Assembly (NCBI GenBank): GCA_945906755.1
Contig: CAMDRJ010000006.1
Span: 1 to 42,163, forward strand
Direction of reading: 5' to 3'
Length of the DNA: 42,163 nt
Origin: Klebsiella pneumoniae
GTDB taxonomy: Bacteria > Pseudomonadota > Gammaproteobacteria > Burkholderiales > SG8-39
The translations under genes and the position numbers were made by a program. Below the pieces are notes generated by a model. It was given only the letters and a program-made list of their open reading frames with translations. It did no database searches and was not told where the DNA came from. Positions 7,947-16,637 of this stretch are shown piece by piece; within the stretch, counting starts at the first letter, position 1; the number at the start of each line of letters is the position of its first letter.

Positions 7947-10307
7947 CTACTTTCGGAACGCTCCCGCCTCGCGTAGCAGCTGAAACAACCGCTGCGGCGT
8001 AAGCGGCGCTTCGGTAATGAAGAGACCAAACTCCGACAGCGCATCTTCGATGGCGCCGATGATCGCCGGTGCAGCGGGGATCGTTCCACCTTCGCCTGCG
8101 CCTTTGACGCCCAATGGATTGAGCGGCGAGGGCGTCTCCAAATGCTGCGTGTTGACGCGCGGTACGTCACCGGCGCCTGGCAGTAGATACTCACCGAAAT
8201 TGGCGGTGATCGGCTGCGCATTCTCGTCGTAGCGCATCCATTCCAGCGTTGCATTGCCGATGCCATGCGCCACCGCGCCTTGCACCTGGCCATCGACGAT
8301 AAGCGGATTGATAAGCTTGCCGGAATCGTGGCCCATCACATAGCGCAGGATCTTGATCTGACCGATTTTTGGATCGACTTCCAGCTCGACCACTGCCGTG
8401 CCATTGCAATAAGCGGCCTGCGCCGGTGAAAAATACTGCGTGTCCTCGAGACCGTTGGTCACGCCTTCCGGATAAGAGAACCCGGGCATGCCTTGCGATA
8501 CGCGCGCGAGTTCACTGAAGGATTTGCGCCGGGTTGGATCACTCGCTACATGCGCCCAACCGTTTTCCATTGCGATGTCGGCGGGTTTGACCTGCAGCAT
8601 GAATGCCGCGAGCCGCGCAATCTTGTCGCGCACATTACGCGCGGCCATGAACACGGAGTTGCCGGCGTTCACTGTGATGCGGCTGGCAAACGTGCCGATG
8701 CCCATCGAAATGCCGGACGTATCGGCGGTCGTCACATCGATGAGTTCGAGTGGCACGCCTAGTTGGTCGGCGGCAATTTGCTGGAACGTTGTTTTATGTC
8801 CCTGACCTTGCGGCGATGCGCCAGTGAGGATCGTGACGCGGCCATTTTGCTGTACGCGAACGGTAGCCCCTTCGAACGGACCAAGTCCGGTCCCTTCAAC
8901 GTAATTGCCCATGCCGATGCCGATGAAGCGACCGGCTGCGCGCGCTTTCGCTTTGCGCGCGGGGAAGCCTTCATAGTCGGCAGCCGCCAGTGCTTTCGCT
9001 TGGCATTGCGGATAGTCACCGCTGTCGTAGCGGACCGGCTTGCCGTCGCGATAGATGAACCCGACGGAGTAGGGCATCTGTGCGGGCTGCACGAAATTAC
9101 GCCGTCGAATTTCGGCGCGATCGAGGCCCAATAGCCGCGCGGCTTTGTCGAGCATGCGCTCCATTGCGAACACCGCCTGCGGACGGCCCGCACCGCGAAC
9201 CGGCGTGGTCGATACCTTATTCGTGAAAGCGACTTTCAGATCGACCGTCATCGCCGGCACCACGTAAGGCCCAGGCGTAGTCGTCACCGCGATGTAGGGC
9301 ATGATGATGCCCCAGGGAAAGTACGCGCCGTTGTCGTGCAACATCGCGAGTTTGAGGCCTTGAATCTTGCCGGTCGCATCGAGCGCCAATTCAAGATCCC
9401 ACCACTGGTCGCGCTCTTGCGTTGCAGTAAGGAAATGCTCGCGACGATCTTCGGCCCATTTCACCGGGCGATTGAGCCTGCATGCCGCGATCGCCACGAC
9501 CGCCTGCTCGCCGTAGAAGATGGCTTTGGGCCCGAAACCGCCGCCGACATCATTCATGACGACCCGCAAGCGCTCGGGGTCCCAGGCCAGCAGATCGATG
9601 AGATTTTTCTTTTCGAGGAACGGCGCTTGACCCGACGAGTAGACGGTGAGCTGCCCGGTCAGCGCATGAAATTCGGCGACATAGTTGCGTACCTCGATCG
9701 GATGCGCCGACCCGCGGTTCTGCCAGAACGATTCGCGTACGATGTGTTTGGCGCCCGCGAACGCCTTGTCGATATCGCCATAGCCCATTTTGAGGGCGGC
9801 GCCCAGATTGTCCTGAATGCCGCTATGCGCAAGCGGCGATCCATGCGCTAAGGCCGCGCGTCCATCCGCAACGGCCGGCAGCACATCGTAGTCAACGTCT
9901 ACCAACGTGCAGGCATCTTCAGCGATATAGCGGTTATCTGCGATAACTACCGCAACCGCATCGCCCACAAAGCAGACTTCGTCTTTGGCGAGCACATAGG
10001 GCATCAACGGATCGCGAATCGCCGGATTGGGCGTAAGCAGCGGGATGCGTTGGCGCGCGCTCTCGGGCAAATCGGCCCACACGTAGACGGCGTGGACGCC
10101 ACGGACCGCCTTGGCCGCGGCGGTTTCGATGGAACGGATGCGTGCATGCCCATGCGGACTACGCACGAAGGCCGCATGCAGCAAATTCGGCAGATGGATG
10201 TCGTCAGCGAACAGACCTTGTCCGCGCAGCAGCTTATCGTCTTCGGTGCGCTTGACACGCGCGCCGATGAATCCCTTTAGATCGACGAGCGGATCATTGG
10301 CACCCAT
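7947..10307 (-). CDS. Molybdenum hydroxylase large (molybdopterin-binding) subunit
   Basis: A complete 786-residue molybdopterin-binding subunit of the xanthine dehydrogenase/CO dehydrogenase family. It has an N-terminal IGARVKRTEDDKLLRGQG, the cofactor loop VGGGFGPK near 253-260, TTPVRGAGRPQ, PQGQGHKTTFQQIAADQLG, and the catalytic Glu near 739 in GVKGAGEGG. The AYxCSFR active-site loop of true (form I) CO dehydrogenase is absent (VRGAGRP instead), so this is a form II or aldehyde/N-heterocycle-type hydroxylase, adding oxygen from water to a carbon centre with electrons leaving through FeS and FAD subunits. Those subunits are the next two genes upstream (10329-10820 and 10835-11698), giving an M-S-L operon. 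It is the paralogue of the pseudogene at 1004-2998 and is the only intact large subunit here. Confidence 0.93.
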   Translation of the reverse strand: MGANDPLVDLKGFIGARVKRTEDDKLLRGQGLFADDIHLPNLLHAAFVRSPHGHARIRSIETAAAKAVRGVHAVYVWADLPESARQRIPLLTPNPAIRDPLMPYVLAKDEVCFVGDAVAVVIADNRYIAEDACTLVDVDYDVLPAVADGRAALAHGSPLAHSGIQDNLGAALKMGYGDIDKAFAGAKHIVRESFWQNRGSAHPIEVRNYVAEFHALTGQLTVYSSGQAPFLEKKNLIDLLAWDPERLRVVMNDVGGGFGPKAIFYGEQAVVAIAACRLNRPVKWAEDRREHFLTATQERDQWWDLELALDATGKIQGLKLAMLHDNGAYFPWGIIMPYIAVTTTPGPYVVPAMTVDLKVAFTNKVSTTPVRGAGRPQAVFAMERMLDKAARLLGLDRAEIRRRNFVQPAQMPYSVGFIYRDGKPVRYDSGDYPQCQAKALAAADYEGFPARKAKARAAGRFIGIGMGNYVEGTGLGPFEGATVRVQQNGRVTILTGASPQGQGHKTTFQQIAADQLGVPLELIDVTTADTSGISMGIGTFASRITVNAGNSVFMAARNVRDKIARLAAFMLQVKPADIAMENGWAHVASDPTRRKSFSELARVSQGMPGFSYPEGVTNGLEDTQYFSPAQAAYCNGTAVVELEVDPKIGQIKILRYVMGHDSGKLINPLIVDGQVQGAVAHGIGNATLEWMRYDENAQPITANFGEYLLPGAGDVPRVNTQHLETPSPLNPLGVKGAGEGGTIPAAPAIIGAIEDALSEFGLFITEAPLTPQRLFQLLREAGAFRK

Positions 10308-10328
10308 GGTTTGTTCGTCGCGAAACGC

Positions 10329-10820
10329 TTACAAGGTGATGTTTTCTTCGCGCATCCGCTTGGCGCAGGCGAGCGCGGAATCAACGATCGACTGGTAGCC
10401 GGTGCAGCGGCATAGATTGCCCGAGATCGCGATCCGCACTTCTTCTTCGGTCGGGTTGTTGTTCTCGCGCAGAAATTCAGTGAGCGTGGTGAGCATGCCG
10501 GGCGTACAGAAGCCGCATTGCAAGCCGTGATTCTCCCAAAAGGCGTTTTGCAACGGATTCAAATCGCCATTCGGCAGAGCAAGCCCTTCGATGGTCACCA
10601 GCGCATGGCCATTGGCCTGTACCGCAAGCATGAGGCAGGAGCGGGCCGTGCGTCCGTCAAACAATATGGTGCAAGCGCCGCATACGCCATGCTCGCAACC
10701 ATAGTGCGTGCCGGTGAGGCCAAGCTCATGGCGAATGAAATCACCCAAGGTCATGCGCGTTTCGACTTCGCGCTCATATTCCTTGCCGTTGACGGTCAGT
10801 TTGATTTTGCGAGTGTCCAC
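10329..10820 (-). CDS. (2Fe-2S)-binding subunit of the molybdenum hydroxylase
   Basis: A 163-residue small subunit with two [2Fe-2S] clusters. The plant-ferredoxin-type cluster ligands are in GCEHGVCGACTILFDGRTARSC (pattern C-x4-C-x2-C...C, near residues 42-63). The second cluster uses QCGFCTPGM and NLCRCTGYQS near 100-140, the C-x2-C...C-x-C layout of this family. It passes electrons from the molybdenum centre in the large subunit to FAD in the medium subunit. No export signal is present; it is expected in the cytoplasm or at the inner membrane face. It lies 14 nt after the FAD subunit gene and 21 nt before the large subunit gene, all on the minus strand, so the three are one operon. Confidence 0.94.
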   Translation of the reverse strand: MDTRKIKLTVNGKEYEREVETRMTLGDFIRHELGLTGTHYGCEHGVCGACTILFDGRTARSCLMLAVQANGHALVTIEGLALPNGDLNPLQNAFWENHGLQCGFCTPGMLTTLTEFLRENNNPTEEEVRIAISGNLCRCTGYQSIVDSALACAKRMREENITL

Positions 10821-10834
10821 GCGAAGCTTCTCCG

Positions 10835-11698
10835 TCAGTTTTTGATGCGCGCAGCGGCTGCGACCAGCGCGCGACCGGTCAATACACCGGCCAGATGCTG
10901 CCGATAGTCGGCGGTGACATGGGCGTCTTCCATTGCCTCGATCGCACGCGCGATTTCAGCCGCCCGCTCAAATTGCGTTGCGTCGGGCGATTGGCCGATC
11001 AAGGCCTGCTCGGCTGCGTGCAATCGAACCGGCCCCGGCGCCACGCCGCATAGTGCAATCGCGATCCGGTTGATGCGTCGATTCGCATCGGTGGTCATGA
11101 GAGCGGCCACGCCAACGATGGCGTAATCACCATGGCGACGCGAGTATTCGATAAATGCATAACCATGACCTTCCGGCCAAATCGCGAGCGTCGCCCCGAC
11201 CATCAACTCATCGGCGGCAATCGCGGTGGTCATGTAGCCCTTGGAAAAGGCCGACATTGGAATTTCGCGTTGGCCACGCTTGGATTGGGCGATGACGATG
11301 CCATCCAGCGCCGCGGTGAAGCAGGGCTGTTCGGACGCCGGATCGTGATGGCACAGACTGCCGCCGTAAGTACCGCGATTGCGAATCTGCGTATGACTGA
11401 CTAAGTGATACGCCTCGGGAATGATCGGGCAGGTCGCTCGCACGACTGGGGACCGTTCGATGTCCCGTTGACGCGCCATCGCGCCGATAAACAGGCGATC
11501 GCCACGACGCTCGATCGCGCTGATGCCATCGATCAGATTGAGATCGATGACGTGGTCCGGCTGTACAAACCGGAAATTCATCATCGGCATTAGCGATTGG
11601 CCGCCCGCGAGAAATTTCGCATTCTCAAGGGATGCCGCCAGCTCAAGAGCTTCGGGCACCGATCGCGGGCTATGGTATTTGAATGGGGCTGGTTTCAT
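10835..11698 (-). CDS. FAD-binding (medium) subunit of the molybdenum hydroxylase
   Basis: A 287-residue FAD-binding subunit of the CoxM/xanthine dehydrogenase type. It shows the FAD loop LAGGQSLMPMMNFR near 35-50 and the second flavin motif NRGTYGGSLCHHDP near 105-120, with the C-terminal CO-dehydrogenase flavoprotein domain after about 175. It reoxidises the FeS clusters and passes electrons to an acceptor. I take ATG 11698 as the start because the protein then opens with MKPAPFKYHSP as family members do; the open frame extends to 11800. No strong ribosome-binding site is visible. It is first of the M-S-L trio and is separated by about 125 nt from the NIPSNAP gene upstream, so the trio may have its own promoter or be read through. 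Confidence 0.92.
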   Translation of the reverse strand: MKPAPFKYHSPRSVPEALELAASLENAKFLAGGQSLMPMMNFRFVQPDHVIDLNLIDGISAIERRGDRLFIGAMARQRDIERSPVVRATCPIIPEAYHLVSHTQIRNRGTYGGSLCHHDPASEQPCFTAALDGIVIAQSKRGQREIPMSAFSKGYMTTAIAADELMVGATLAIWPEGHGYAFIEYSRRHGDYAIVGVAALMTTDANRRINRIAIALCGVAPGPVRLHAAEQALIGQSPDATQFERAAEIARAIEAMEDAHVTADYRQHLAGVLTGRALVAAAARIKN

Positions 11699-11823
11699 GG
11701 CGTCGGGGAGTATAGACGGAGACGCGGTTCGCTTCTCGGAAGCACCAACAACTATCGCTGCCGGCGCGGTGCATGAAGCGTGGCGATTGAGACCAGCCAC
11801 GCTGCGATGAACTGCTACTACTA

Positions 11824-12150
11824 CTACTTCATCTTCGAGTAACCGGTCGGCTGGAGCATGTAGTTCTCAAGATGCGCGACCAGGGGCCCGTTCTTCTCGG
11901 TTTCGGCACGCTTGGCATGCCACTCCGGATCGGCCGCAAAGCCGTTCCATACCTTCTCGCGATGCGCGAGGCTTTCCCATTCGAGCATGTAGTAGAGGAT
12001 CTGGTTGCTCGGTCCGACCAGGACGGTCCAGAAGCCGACCTGCTTGATGCCGTGCTTTTCCCAGATCTTGAGGGTTATCGTTTCAAATCGCTTGTTGAGA
12101 TCCGGCAGGCGACCCGGCATAGCGTGATAAATGCGAAGTTCATGCAACAT
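11824..12150 (-). CDS. NIPSNAP family protein
   Basis: A 108-residue single NIPSNAP domain (LHELRIYHAMPGRLPDLNKRF at the start, then HGIKQVGFWTVLVGPSNQILYYMLEWES). These dimeric alpha/beta-barrel-like proteins are common in bacterial catabolic operons; their activity is mostly unknown, and some are treated as accessory or isomerase-like proteins. Two ATGs are adjacent; AGGAGG lies 2 nt before the first (12153) and 5 nt before the second (12150), so the second is favoured. It sits between the VOC gene and the molybdenum hydroxylase trio on the same strand, suggesting a shared pathway. Its TAG stop lies inside a short CTA/TAC trinucleotide run. Confidence 0.85.
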   Translation of the reverse strand: MLHELRIYHAMPGRLPDLNKRFETITLKIWEKHGIKQVGFWTVLVGPSNQILYYMLEWESLAHREKVWNGFAADPEWHAKRAETEKNGPLVAHLENYMLQPTGYSKMK

Positions 12151-12223
12151 CATTGCCTCCTTTGTCAGGCGTTGTACAACAAATCATGGCCAGGCGCGCG
12201 CAATGTCTTGCTGCTCGACATCG

Positions 12224-12688
12224 TCATCGCGCGAGATCCGGACGGTAGGCCCCGATATTGTCATGTTGGGCGAATTCGATGAAATTGCCCTCCGGGTCCG
12301 GCACCAGCGCCATGCGCACACCGGGTCGCAGTTCGACGATGCCCTTCACGCTCGAATATCCCGCTCGCGCGCAACGATTGACCATCGCATCGATATCGTC
12401 CACGAGAAAAGTGATGTATGCGAGCCCGGTACGCGAGCTTGGCGTTGCCGCGGGGCTTGGTCGACTTGGCGAGCCATTGGGACAGACCAGCTTGATCCGC
12501 TCGCCAAAGGTCGTTTGCAATCGCACCACGCGATAGCCCGACGTGCCAAGGCCGGAAACTTGGCTGCCGTGTTCATTCAAATCGATTTCGGAAATCTTTT
12601 GCAGGCCCAGCACGCCCTCATAGAACGCCATGGCGCGCGGTAGGTCGGCAACGCAAATACCGATTTCCAACGGCGCGGTCATCTTCAT
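12224..12688 (-). CDS. VOC (glyoxalase/dioxygenase superfamily) protein
   Basis: A 154-residue vicinal-oxygen-chelate protein. The N-terminal half reads LEIGICVADLPRAMAFYEGVLGLQ and the C-terminal half contains LAYITFLVDDIDAMV and ALVPDPEGNFIEFAQH, the paired beta-alpha-beta-beta-beta modules of the glyoxalase fold, with a final Glu (IEF) in the usual metal-ligand position. Members are glyoxalases, extradiol dioxygenases or epimerases; the specific reaction cannot be told. The open frame extends to 12727, but GGAG lies 9 nt before ATG 12688, which I choose. It heads the minus-strand group VOC-NIPSNAP-M-S-L, 73 nt from the NIPSNAP gene, and is divergent from the SNF2 gene across a 248-nt spacer. 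Confidence 0.85.
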   Translation of the reverse strand: MKMTAPLEIGICVADLPRAMAFYEGVLGLQKISEIDLNEHGSQVSGLGTSGYRVVRLQTTFGERIKLVCPNGSPSRPSPAATPSSRTGLAYITFLVDDIDAMVNRCARAGYSSVKGIVELRPGVRMALVPDPEGNFIEFAQHDNIGAYRPDLAR

Positions 12689-12936
12689 CAAGTATCGCTC
12701 CAACGAAACATCGCGCGGCCCAACCAATGGCTGACATACATGCGATCAATAGGCGATCAATTCGCAAACTCTCGGCCGTGGCGCGCCACGGCCGCCTATT
12801 CCTGAGCGAGATAGGCCATCTTTCGCCCGCAATTCAACTATTCCGGGCCGCGAAATCAAATTTCTTCACCGTATCTGCTCAGCGGGCTCGATGCATTGAT
12901 CGCTCTTCGGCATAATGGCGTGTTGGCCCCCCTCAG

Positions 12937-15900
12937 ATGCGCGACGATAATTTCTCCAGGCTGCTAAGGCCGTTTTTTGACGATACCACGCTTGAACGCG
13001 GGCTCGACTACGCGCGGCGCGGCCTCGCACGGGTCACCAGCACGCGTACGCGTGAAGACGCCACCCAGATCCAGGCCACGTGCGAAGGCACGACCGCCGA
13101 ACCGTACGAACAACGCATGGAAGTCATCATCGCGAGCGGACGCGTGGCAAACGTCGTCGGTTCGCACTGCACCTGCCCGATGACCAGCGATTGCAAACAC
13201 GTCGTCGCCGCCATCACCACCTGGCTCGATTCACAGCAGGAGCGCTCCACGCTTATGGATACCACGCCGATCGAGGCGATTGACGACGCGGTCACGCCAA
13301 GTGTCGTGGTAAGCCGCACCGTACCAATTAGCAGACTGCTCGCGGTACGAGAGCCGGCGCTCACCCTGGGACAAGACCTCGAAGCGTGGCTGCGCGATGC
13401 CGAAGAACGCGTAAAGGTTGACAAGACGGCGGCGCCGACCGACGTGGTGTTGTATTCGCTTGAAATGAATCCGCCGCGGTTGGCCGTGTGGCGCGTTCGG
13501 CGACGCAAAGACGGGACACATACCAAACCGGTCGCGGTTGATGTGCGCTCGCATTTCTTTGAAGGCGACCGGGCGCCGCGTTATGCAAGCCCGGAAGATC
13601 TTGAGATCGTGCGGCTATTGCGCGGCACCGAGGCCGATCCGGAGGGCACCGATGAAGAACTCCTCGTTCCATTGAATGGCGTGATCGGCCATGCCATTGT
13701 TGAACGCGCGTTGCAGACCGGGCGACTGTTTTGGCAAAACCCGCAACGCATCATTACCCGCGGCGAACCGCGCACCGGAAATTTCGCTTGGCAGGAATCG
13801 CCCACCAAGACACTGACCCTTACGGTCGAATCGCCGACCGGTCCGATTCATGCGGTACCGACCTCGCCACTGACATATTTCGTCACCGACCCACCGCAAA
13901 TCGGTGGACTGACGATGTCGGCGCCAGAAACTCTGGTCCGCCAACTGCTGAAGTTGCCGGCCGTGGAGCCAAACGTTCAGTCGCACTTTTTCGCCCATTG
14001 GCGTCGATTGCAAACGCAGGGCGGCGAACGACTTCCGTTGCCCGATCCGCCGGCAAACGTGTCGGTTGAAGCCCCCGACCGACCGCAAATCGTGCTGCAA
14101 CTGTCGACCGCGGAATTTGAGGTGTATGCGGGCTCTCGCACACGGCGCGAAGTGCGCCCGGTCGCCGAAGCGATCGTGCGTTATCCGTCGGGCGCGCATT
14201 TCGATCTCGCTGATGAGATTCCGTTTGTTTCGTCATGGCGCGCCGATGGCGAAGTCAGCGTGATCACGCGCCACGTCGAGGCGGAGCGCGCCGCGCTTGC
14301 CACCCTGCAAGAACTTGGGCTGATTCGCAACGCGCCTTGGGGTTATGGCGTGCGGCGCAGCGACACCCGCGAATACTGGACCATTGGCGATGGCTCCACC
14401 GAACGATGGCGCGCGGCCATTCCAAGCGTGCTCGCGCGTGCGGATGCGGCAGGCGTCGAACTCGAGTTCGATCAGAGCTTCCCGTTTCGCGTCGGCGAAC
14501 CCGATTCCTGGGACGAAGAGTTCGAATCGATCGACTCGGCCGGTTGGTTCAGCCTGGAAATCGGTATCACCGTCAACGGTGAGCGCATTACGATCGCCAA
14601 GTCGCTGGCCGCCTGGCTGGCGAGGCATCACGATCCGATCGGCTTTCTGAACGCGTCCGGTGAAGGACGTTTCATTCTTCTTGATCTACCGGGTGGCAGC
14701 CTCATCAAGCTCCCGGTCGATCGCGTACGCGCATTGCTTGCGCCGTTGCTTGAATTTGGCGTTCCGGAAATCGGTAAAGACGGCCGGTTTCGCGTCTCGC
14801 GACTGGATGCCGCCTTGCATGCAGGGCTCGGCACACGCGGTCACAAGCTCACCGCCAATCTGGAATCGCTACGTGAGCGCTTGCATGATGCGGCACGCCA
14901 GCTCGAGATCGATCCATCACCCACGTTCGGTGCGACCTTACGGCCGTATCAGCGCGTGGGACTTGCCTGGCTGCAGTTTCTGCGCGAGTGCGGGTTCGGT
15001 GGCGTGCTCGCCGATGACATGGGCCTTGGTAAGACCGTCCAAGCACTCGCCCATCTGCAATTGGAAAAGCAGTCCGGGCGCGCCGTACACCCGAATTTAG
15101 TGGTGACGCCAACCAGCGTGCTGCCCAATTGGCGCGCCGAGGCGGCTCGATTCGCCCCGGATCTGCGCATTCTCATTTTGCATGGCAAGGATCGCGCCGC
15201 ACTGTTCGCGAAAATGCCCGAGGTGGATCTCGTCCTCACCACCTACGCGCTGTTGCCGCGCGACGGTGCGATGCTCACCAAGCAGGAGTGGCATGCCGTC
15301 ATTTTCGATGAGGCGCAATTCCTCAAGAATCCGAGCGGCCGTGCGCGGGAAGTGGCCTCGCGACTCAAAGCAACGCATCGCATTGCGCTGACCGGTACGC
15401 CGGTCGAAAACAATTTGCGCGAGCTGTGGTCGCTCTTTGATCTCGCTTTGCCCGGATTATTGGGCAGCCACGACCGCTTTACACGGCTGTTCCGTACGCC
15501 GATTGAGCGCGAACGCGACACCGATCGACTCGATACGCTCAAGCGACGCATTCGCCCATTCCTGGTCCGACGCCGTCGCGAAGAAGTGTTGGGCGAGCTG
15601 CCACCTCGCACTGAAATTACGCAGAAGGTGGAACTGGAGAACGCGCAGCGCGATCTCTATGAGTCGCTGCGCATCGCATTCGATTCTTCGTTGCGCAAAG
15701 CCATAGCCGAGCGCGGACTTGCGCAAAGCCAGATCATGATTCTCGATGCGCTGCTCAAGTTGCGCCAGACATGCTGTGATCCACGCCTAGTGAAGTCGAA
15801 CACCGCCAAGAAGGCGCATGGTGAATCGGCAAAGCTTTCGATGCTGAAGGAAATGGTTGAAGAACTGGTGGCCGAAGGTCGCCATGCGCTTATCTTCTCT

Positions 15901-16344
15901 CAGTTCGCCTCGATGATCGAATTGATCGAAGCGGAGTTTGCCGCGATGGGCGTGCGCTACGAGAAGATCGTTGGCGACACGCCAATGCTTGAACGCGAGG
16001 CGGCAGTGCAGCGCTTTCAGGCGGGCGAAGCCGATGTGTTCCTGATCAGCCTGCGGGCGGGTGGCACCGGCCTCAATCTCACGGCGGCCGACACGGTGAT
16101 TCATTACGACCCGTGGTGGAATCCGGCGGTCGAAGCACAGGCCACTGCGCGCGCGCATCGCATCGGTCAGGACAAGTCGGTGTTCGTGTTCAAACTGATC
16201 GCCGCGGGCACCGTCGAAGAACGTATTCTCGAATTGCTCGCCCGCAAACAGGCGCTCGCCGACTCCATTCTCGATGGTGGCGAAGCGAAGGGCGCGCTGA
16301 TTACCGAGGACGATATTGACGCGTTGCTGGCGCCGATTGGGTAG
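12937..16344 (+). CDS. SNF2-family helicase-like ATPase with N-terminal SWIM zinc finger
   Basis: A 1135-residue DNA-dependent ATPase of the SNF2/Swi2 superfamily. Near residues 77-93 is a SWIM zinc-binding motif (GSHCTCPMTSDCKHVVAAI, CxC...CxH). A long middle region of unassigned fold follows. The ATPase core spans about 660-1120: motif I DDMGLGKTVQ near 695, a DEAQ box (FDEAQFLKN) near 790, GTPVENNLRELWSLF, and C-lobe motifs FSQFASMIELIE, LRAGGTGLNLTAADTVIHYDPWWNP and ARAHRIGQ. All key residues look intact. Bacterial SWIM-SNF2 proteins are thought to remodel or translocate on DNA or protein-DNA complexes; their cellular role is poorly defined. It stands alone on the plus strand, with no methylase or nuclease next to it, so there is no direct support for a defence-island role. 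Confidence 0.92.
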   Translation: MRDDNFSRLLRPFFDDTTLERGLDYARRGLARVTSTRTREDATQIQATCEGTTAEPYEQRMEVIIASGRVANVVGSHCTCPMTSDCKHVVAAITTWLDSQQERSTLMDTTPIEAIDDAVTPSVVVSRTVPISRLLAVREPALTLGQDLEAWLRDAEERVKVDKTAAPTDVVLYSLEMNPPRLAVWRVRRRKDGTHTKPVAVDVRSHFFEGDRAPRYASPEDLEIVRLLRGTEADPEGTDEELLVPLNGVIGHAIVERALQTGRLFWQNPQRIITRGEPRTGNFAWQESPTKTLTLTVESPTGPIHAVPTSPLTYFVTDPPQIGGLTMSAPETLVRQLLKLPAVEPNVQSHFFAHWRRLQTQGGERLPLPDPPANVSVEAPDRPQIVLQLSTAEFEVYAGSRTRREVRPVAEAIVRYPSGAHFDLADEIPFVSSWRADGEVSVITRHVEAERAALATLQELGLIRNAPWGYGVRRSDTREYWTIGDGSTERWRAAIPSVLARADAAGVELEFDQSFPFRVGEPDSWDEEFESIDSAGWFSLEIGITVNGERITIAKSLAAWLARHHDPIGFLNASGEGRFILLDLPGGSLIKLPVDRVRALLAPLLEFGVPEIGKDGRFRVSRLDAALHAGLGTRGHKLTANLESLRERLHDAARQLEIDPSPTFGATLRPYQRVGLAWLQFLRECGFGGVLADDMGLGKTVQALAHLQLEKQSGRAVHPNLVVTPTSVLPNWRAEAARFAPDLRILILHGKDRAALFAKMPEVDLVLTTYALLPRDGAMLTKQEWHAVIFDEAQFLKNPSGRAREVASRLKATHRIALTGTPVENNLRELWSLFDLALPGLLGSHDRFTRLFRTPIERERDTDRLDTLKRRIRPFLVRRRREEVLGELPPRTEITQKVELENAQRDLYESLRIAFDSSLRKAIAERGLAQSQIMILDALLKLRQTCCDPRLVKSNTAKKAHGESAKLSMLKEMVEELVAEGRHALIFSQFASMIELIEAEFAAMGVRYEKIVGDTPMLEREAAVQRFQAGEADVFLISLRAGGTGLNLTAADTVIHYDPWWNPAVEAQATARAHRIGQDKSVFVFKLIAAGTVEERILELLARKQALADSILDGGEAKGALITEDDIDALLAPIG

Positions 16345-16380
16345 CGGTTCGTTGAAAATCGCGCTGACTCGACTGGAAAC

Positions 16381-16465
16381 GTCATTCCTGCGCAGGCGGG
16401 AATCCAGGAAATGCTTGTTTCCACACATGGACAATAACCTGGACTCCCGCCTGCGCGGGAGTGAC
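16381..16465. repeat. REP-like inverted repeat pair
   Basis: Two 28-bp elements (16381-16408 and 16438-16465) are inverted copies matching at 25 of 28 positions, separated by 29 bp; the first begins GTCATTCCTGCGCAGGCGGG. Each contains its own GC-rich palindromic core. The sequence resembles the GTCATTCCCGCGnAGGCGGGAATCCA elements scattered through many beta- and gammaproteobacterial genomes. It lies just after the SNF2 stop, in the convergent spacer before the HyuB-like gene, where it could fold in transcripts from either side. Presence elsewhere in the genome cannot be checked from this window. Confidence 0.8.
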
Positions 16466-16490
16466 GAGCGTTTTTCAAGAATCGCTTGAA

Positions 16491-16609
16491 AATCCCCCGC
16501 TTCGCTGCCCCCTTTTTCAAGGGGGAAGGTTTGTAGGGAGACGGCTTGCGGCGTCGTTGGGGTAGGAATCCCCCGCTACGCCGCCCCCTTTAACAAGGGG
16601 GAAGGTTTG
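16491..16609. repeat. Two 43-bp direct repeats, each with an internal hairpin
   Basis: Copies at 16491-16533 and 16567-16609 start AATCCCCCGC and end AAGGGGGAAGGTTTG, with a 76-bp period and few differences. Each contains inverted arms CCCCCTT/AAGGGGG. They look like members of a dispersed small repeat family of the REP/MITE kind. No gene is encoded in this stretch. Confidence 0.75.
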
Positions 16610-16610
16610 C

Positions 16611-16636
16611 CGTACGACGCCAGATGGCGTCGTACG
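16611..16636. repeat. Perfect 11-bp inverted repeat next to the HyuB-like stop codon
   Basis: Arms CGTACGACGCC (16611-16621) and GGCGTCGTACG (16626-16636) flank the 4-nt loop AGAT. It ends one base past the TAA stop of the minus-strand gene at 16638. No T-run follows on either strand, so it is not a classical terminator, but it may stop or protect the HyuB-like transcript. Confidence 0.7.
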
Positions 16637-16637
16637 C

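Noticed and set aside
7947-11698. True (form I) CO dehydrogenase
   Set aside because: The large subunit has VRGAGRP where CO dehydrogenase has the AYxCSFR loop carrying the copper-binding Cys, so CO oxidation is not supported.
11812-11829. CTA/TAC trinucleotide run as a phase-variation repeat
   Set aside because: Only about five units, located at the stop codon of the NIPSNAP gene; a change in number would hardly alter the product.
15787-16434. Minus-strand open frame opposite the end of the SNF2 gene
   Set aside because: It is the complement of conserved SNF2 C-lobe motifs and runs into the REP-like repeats; no protein family is recognisable.
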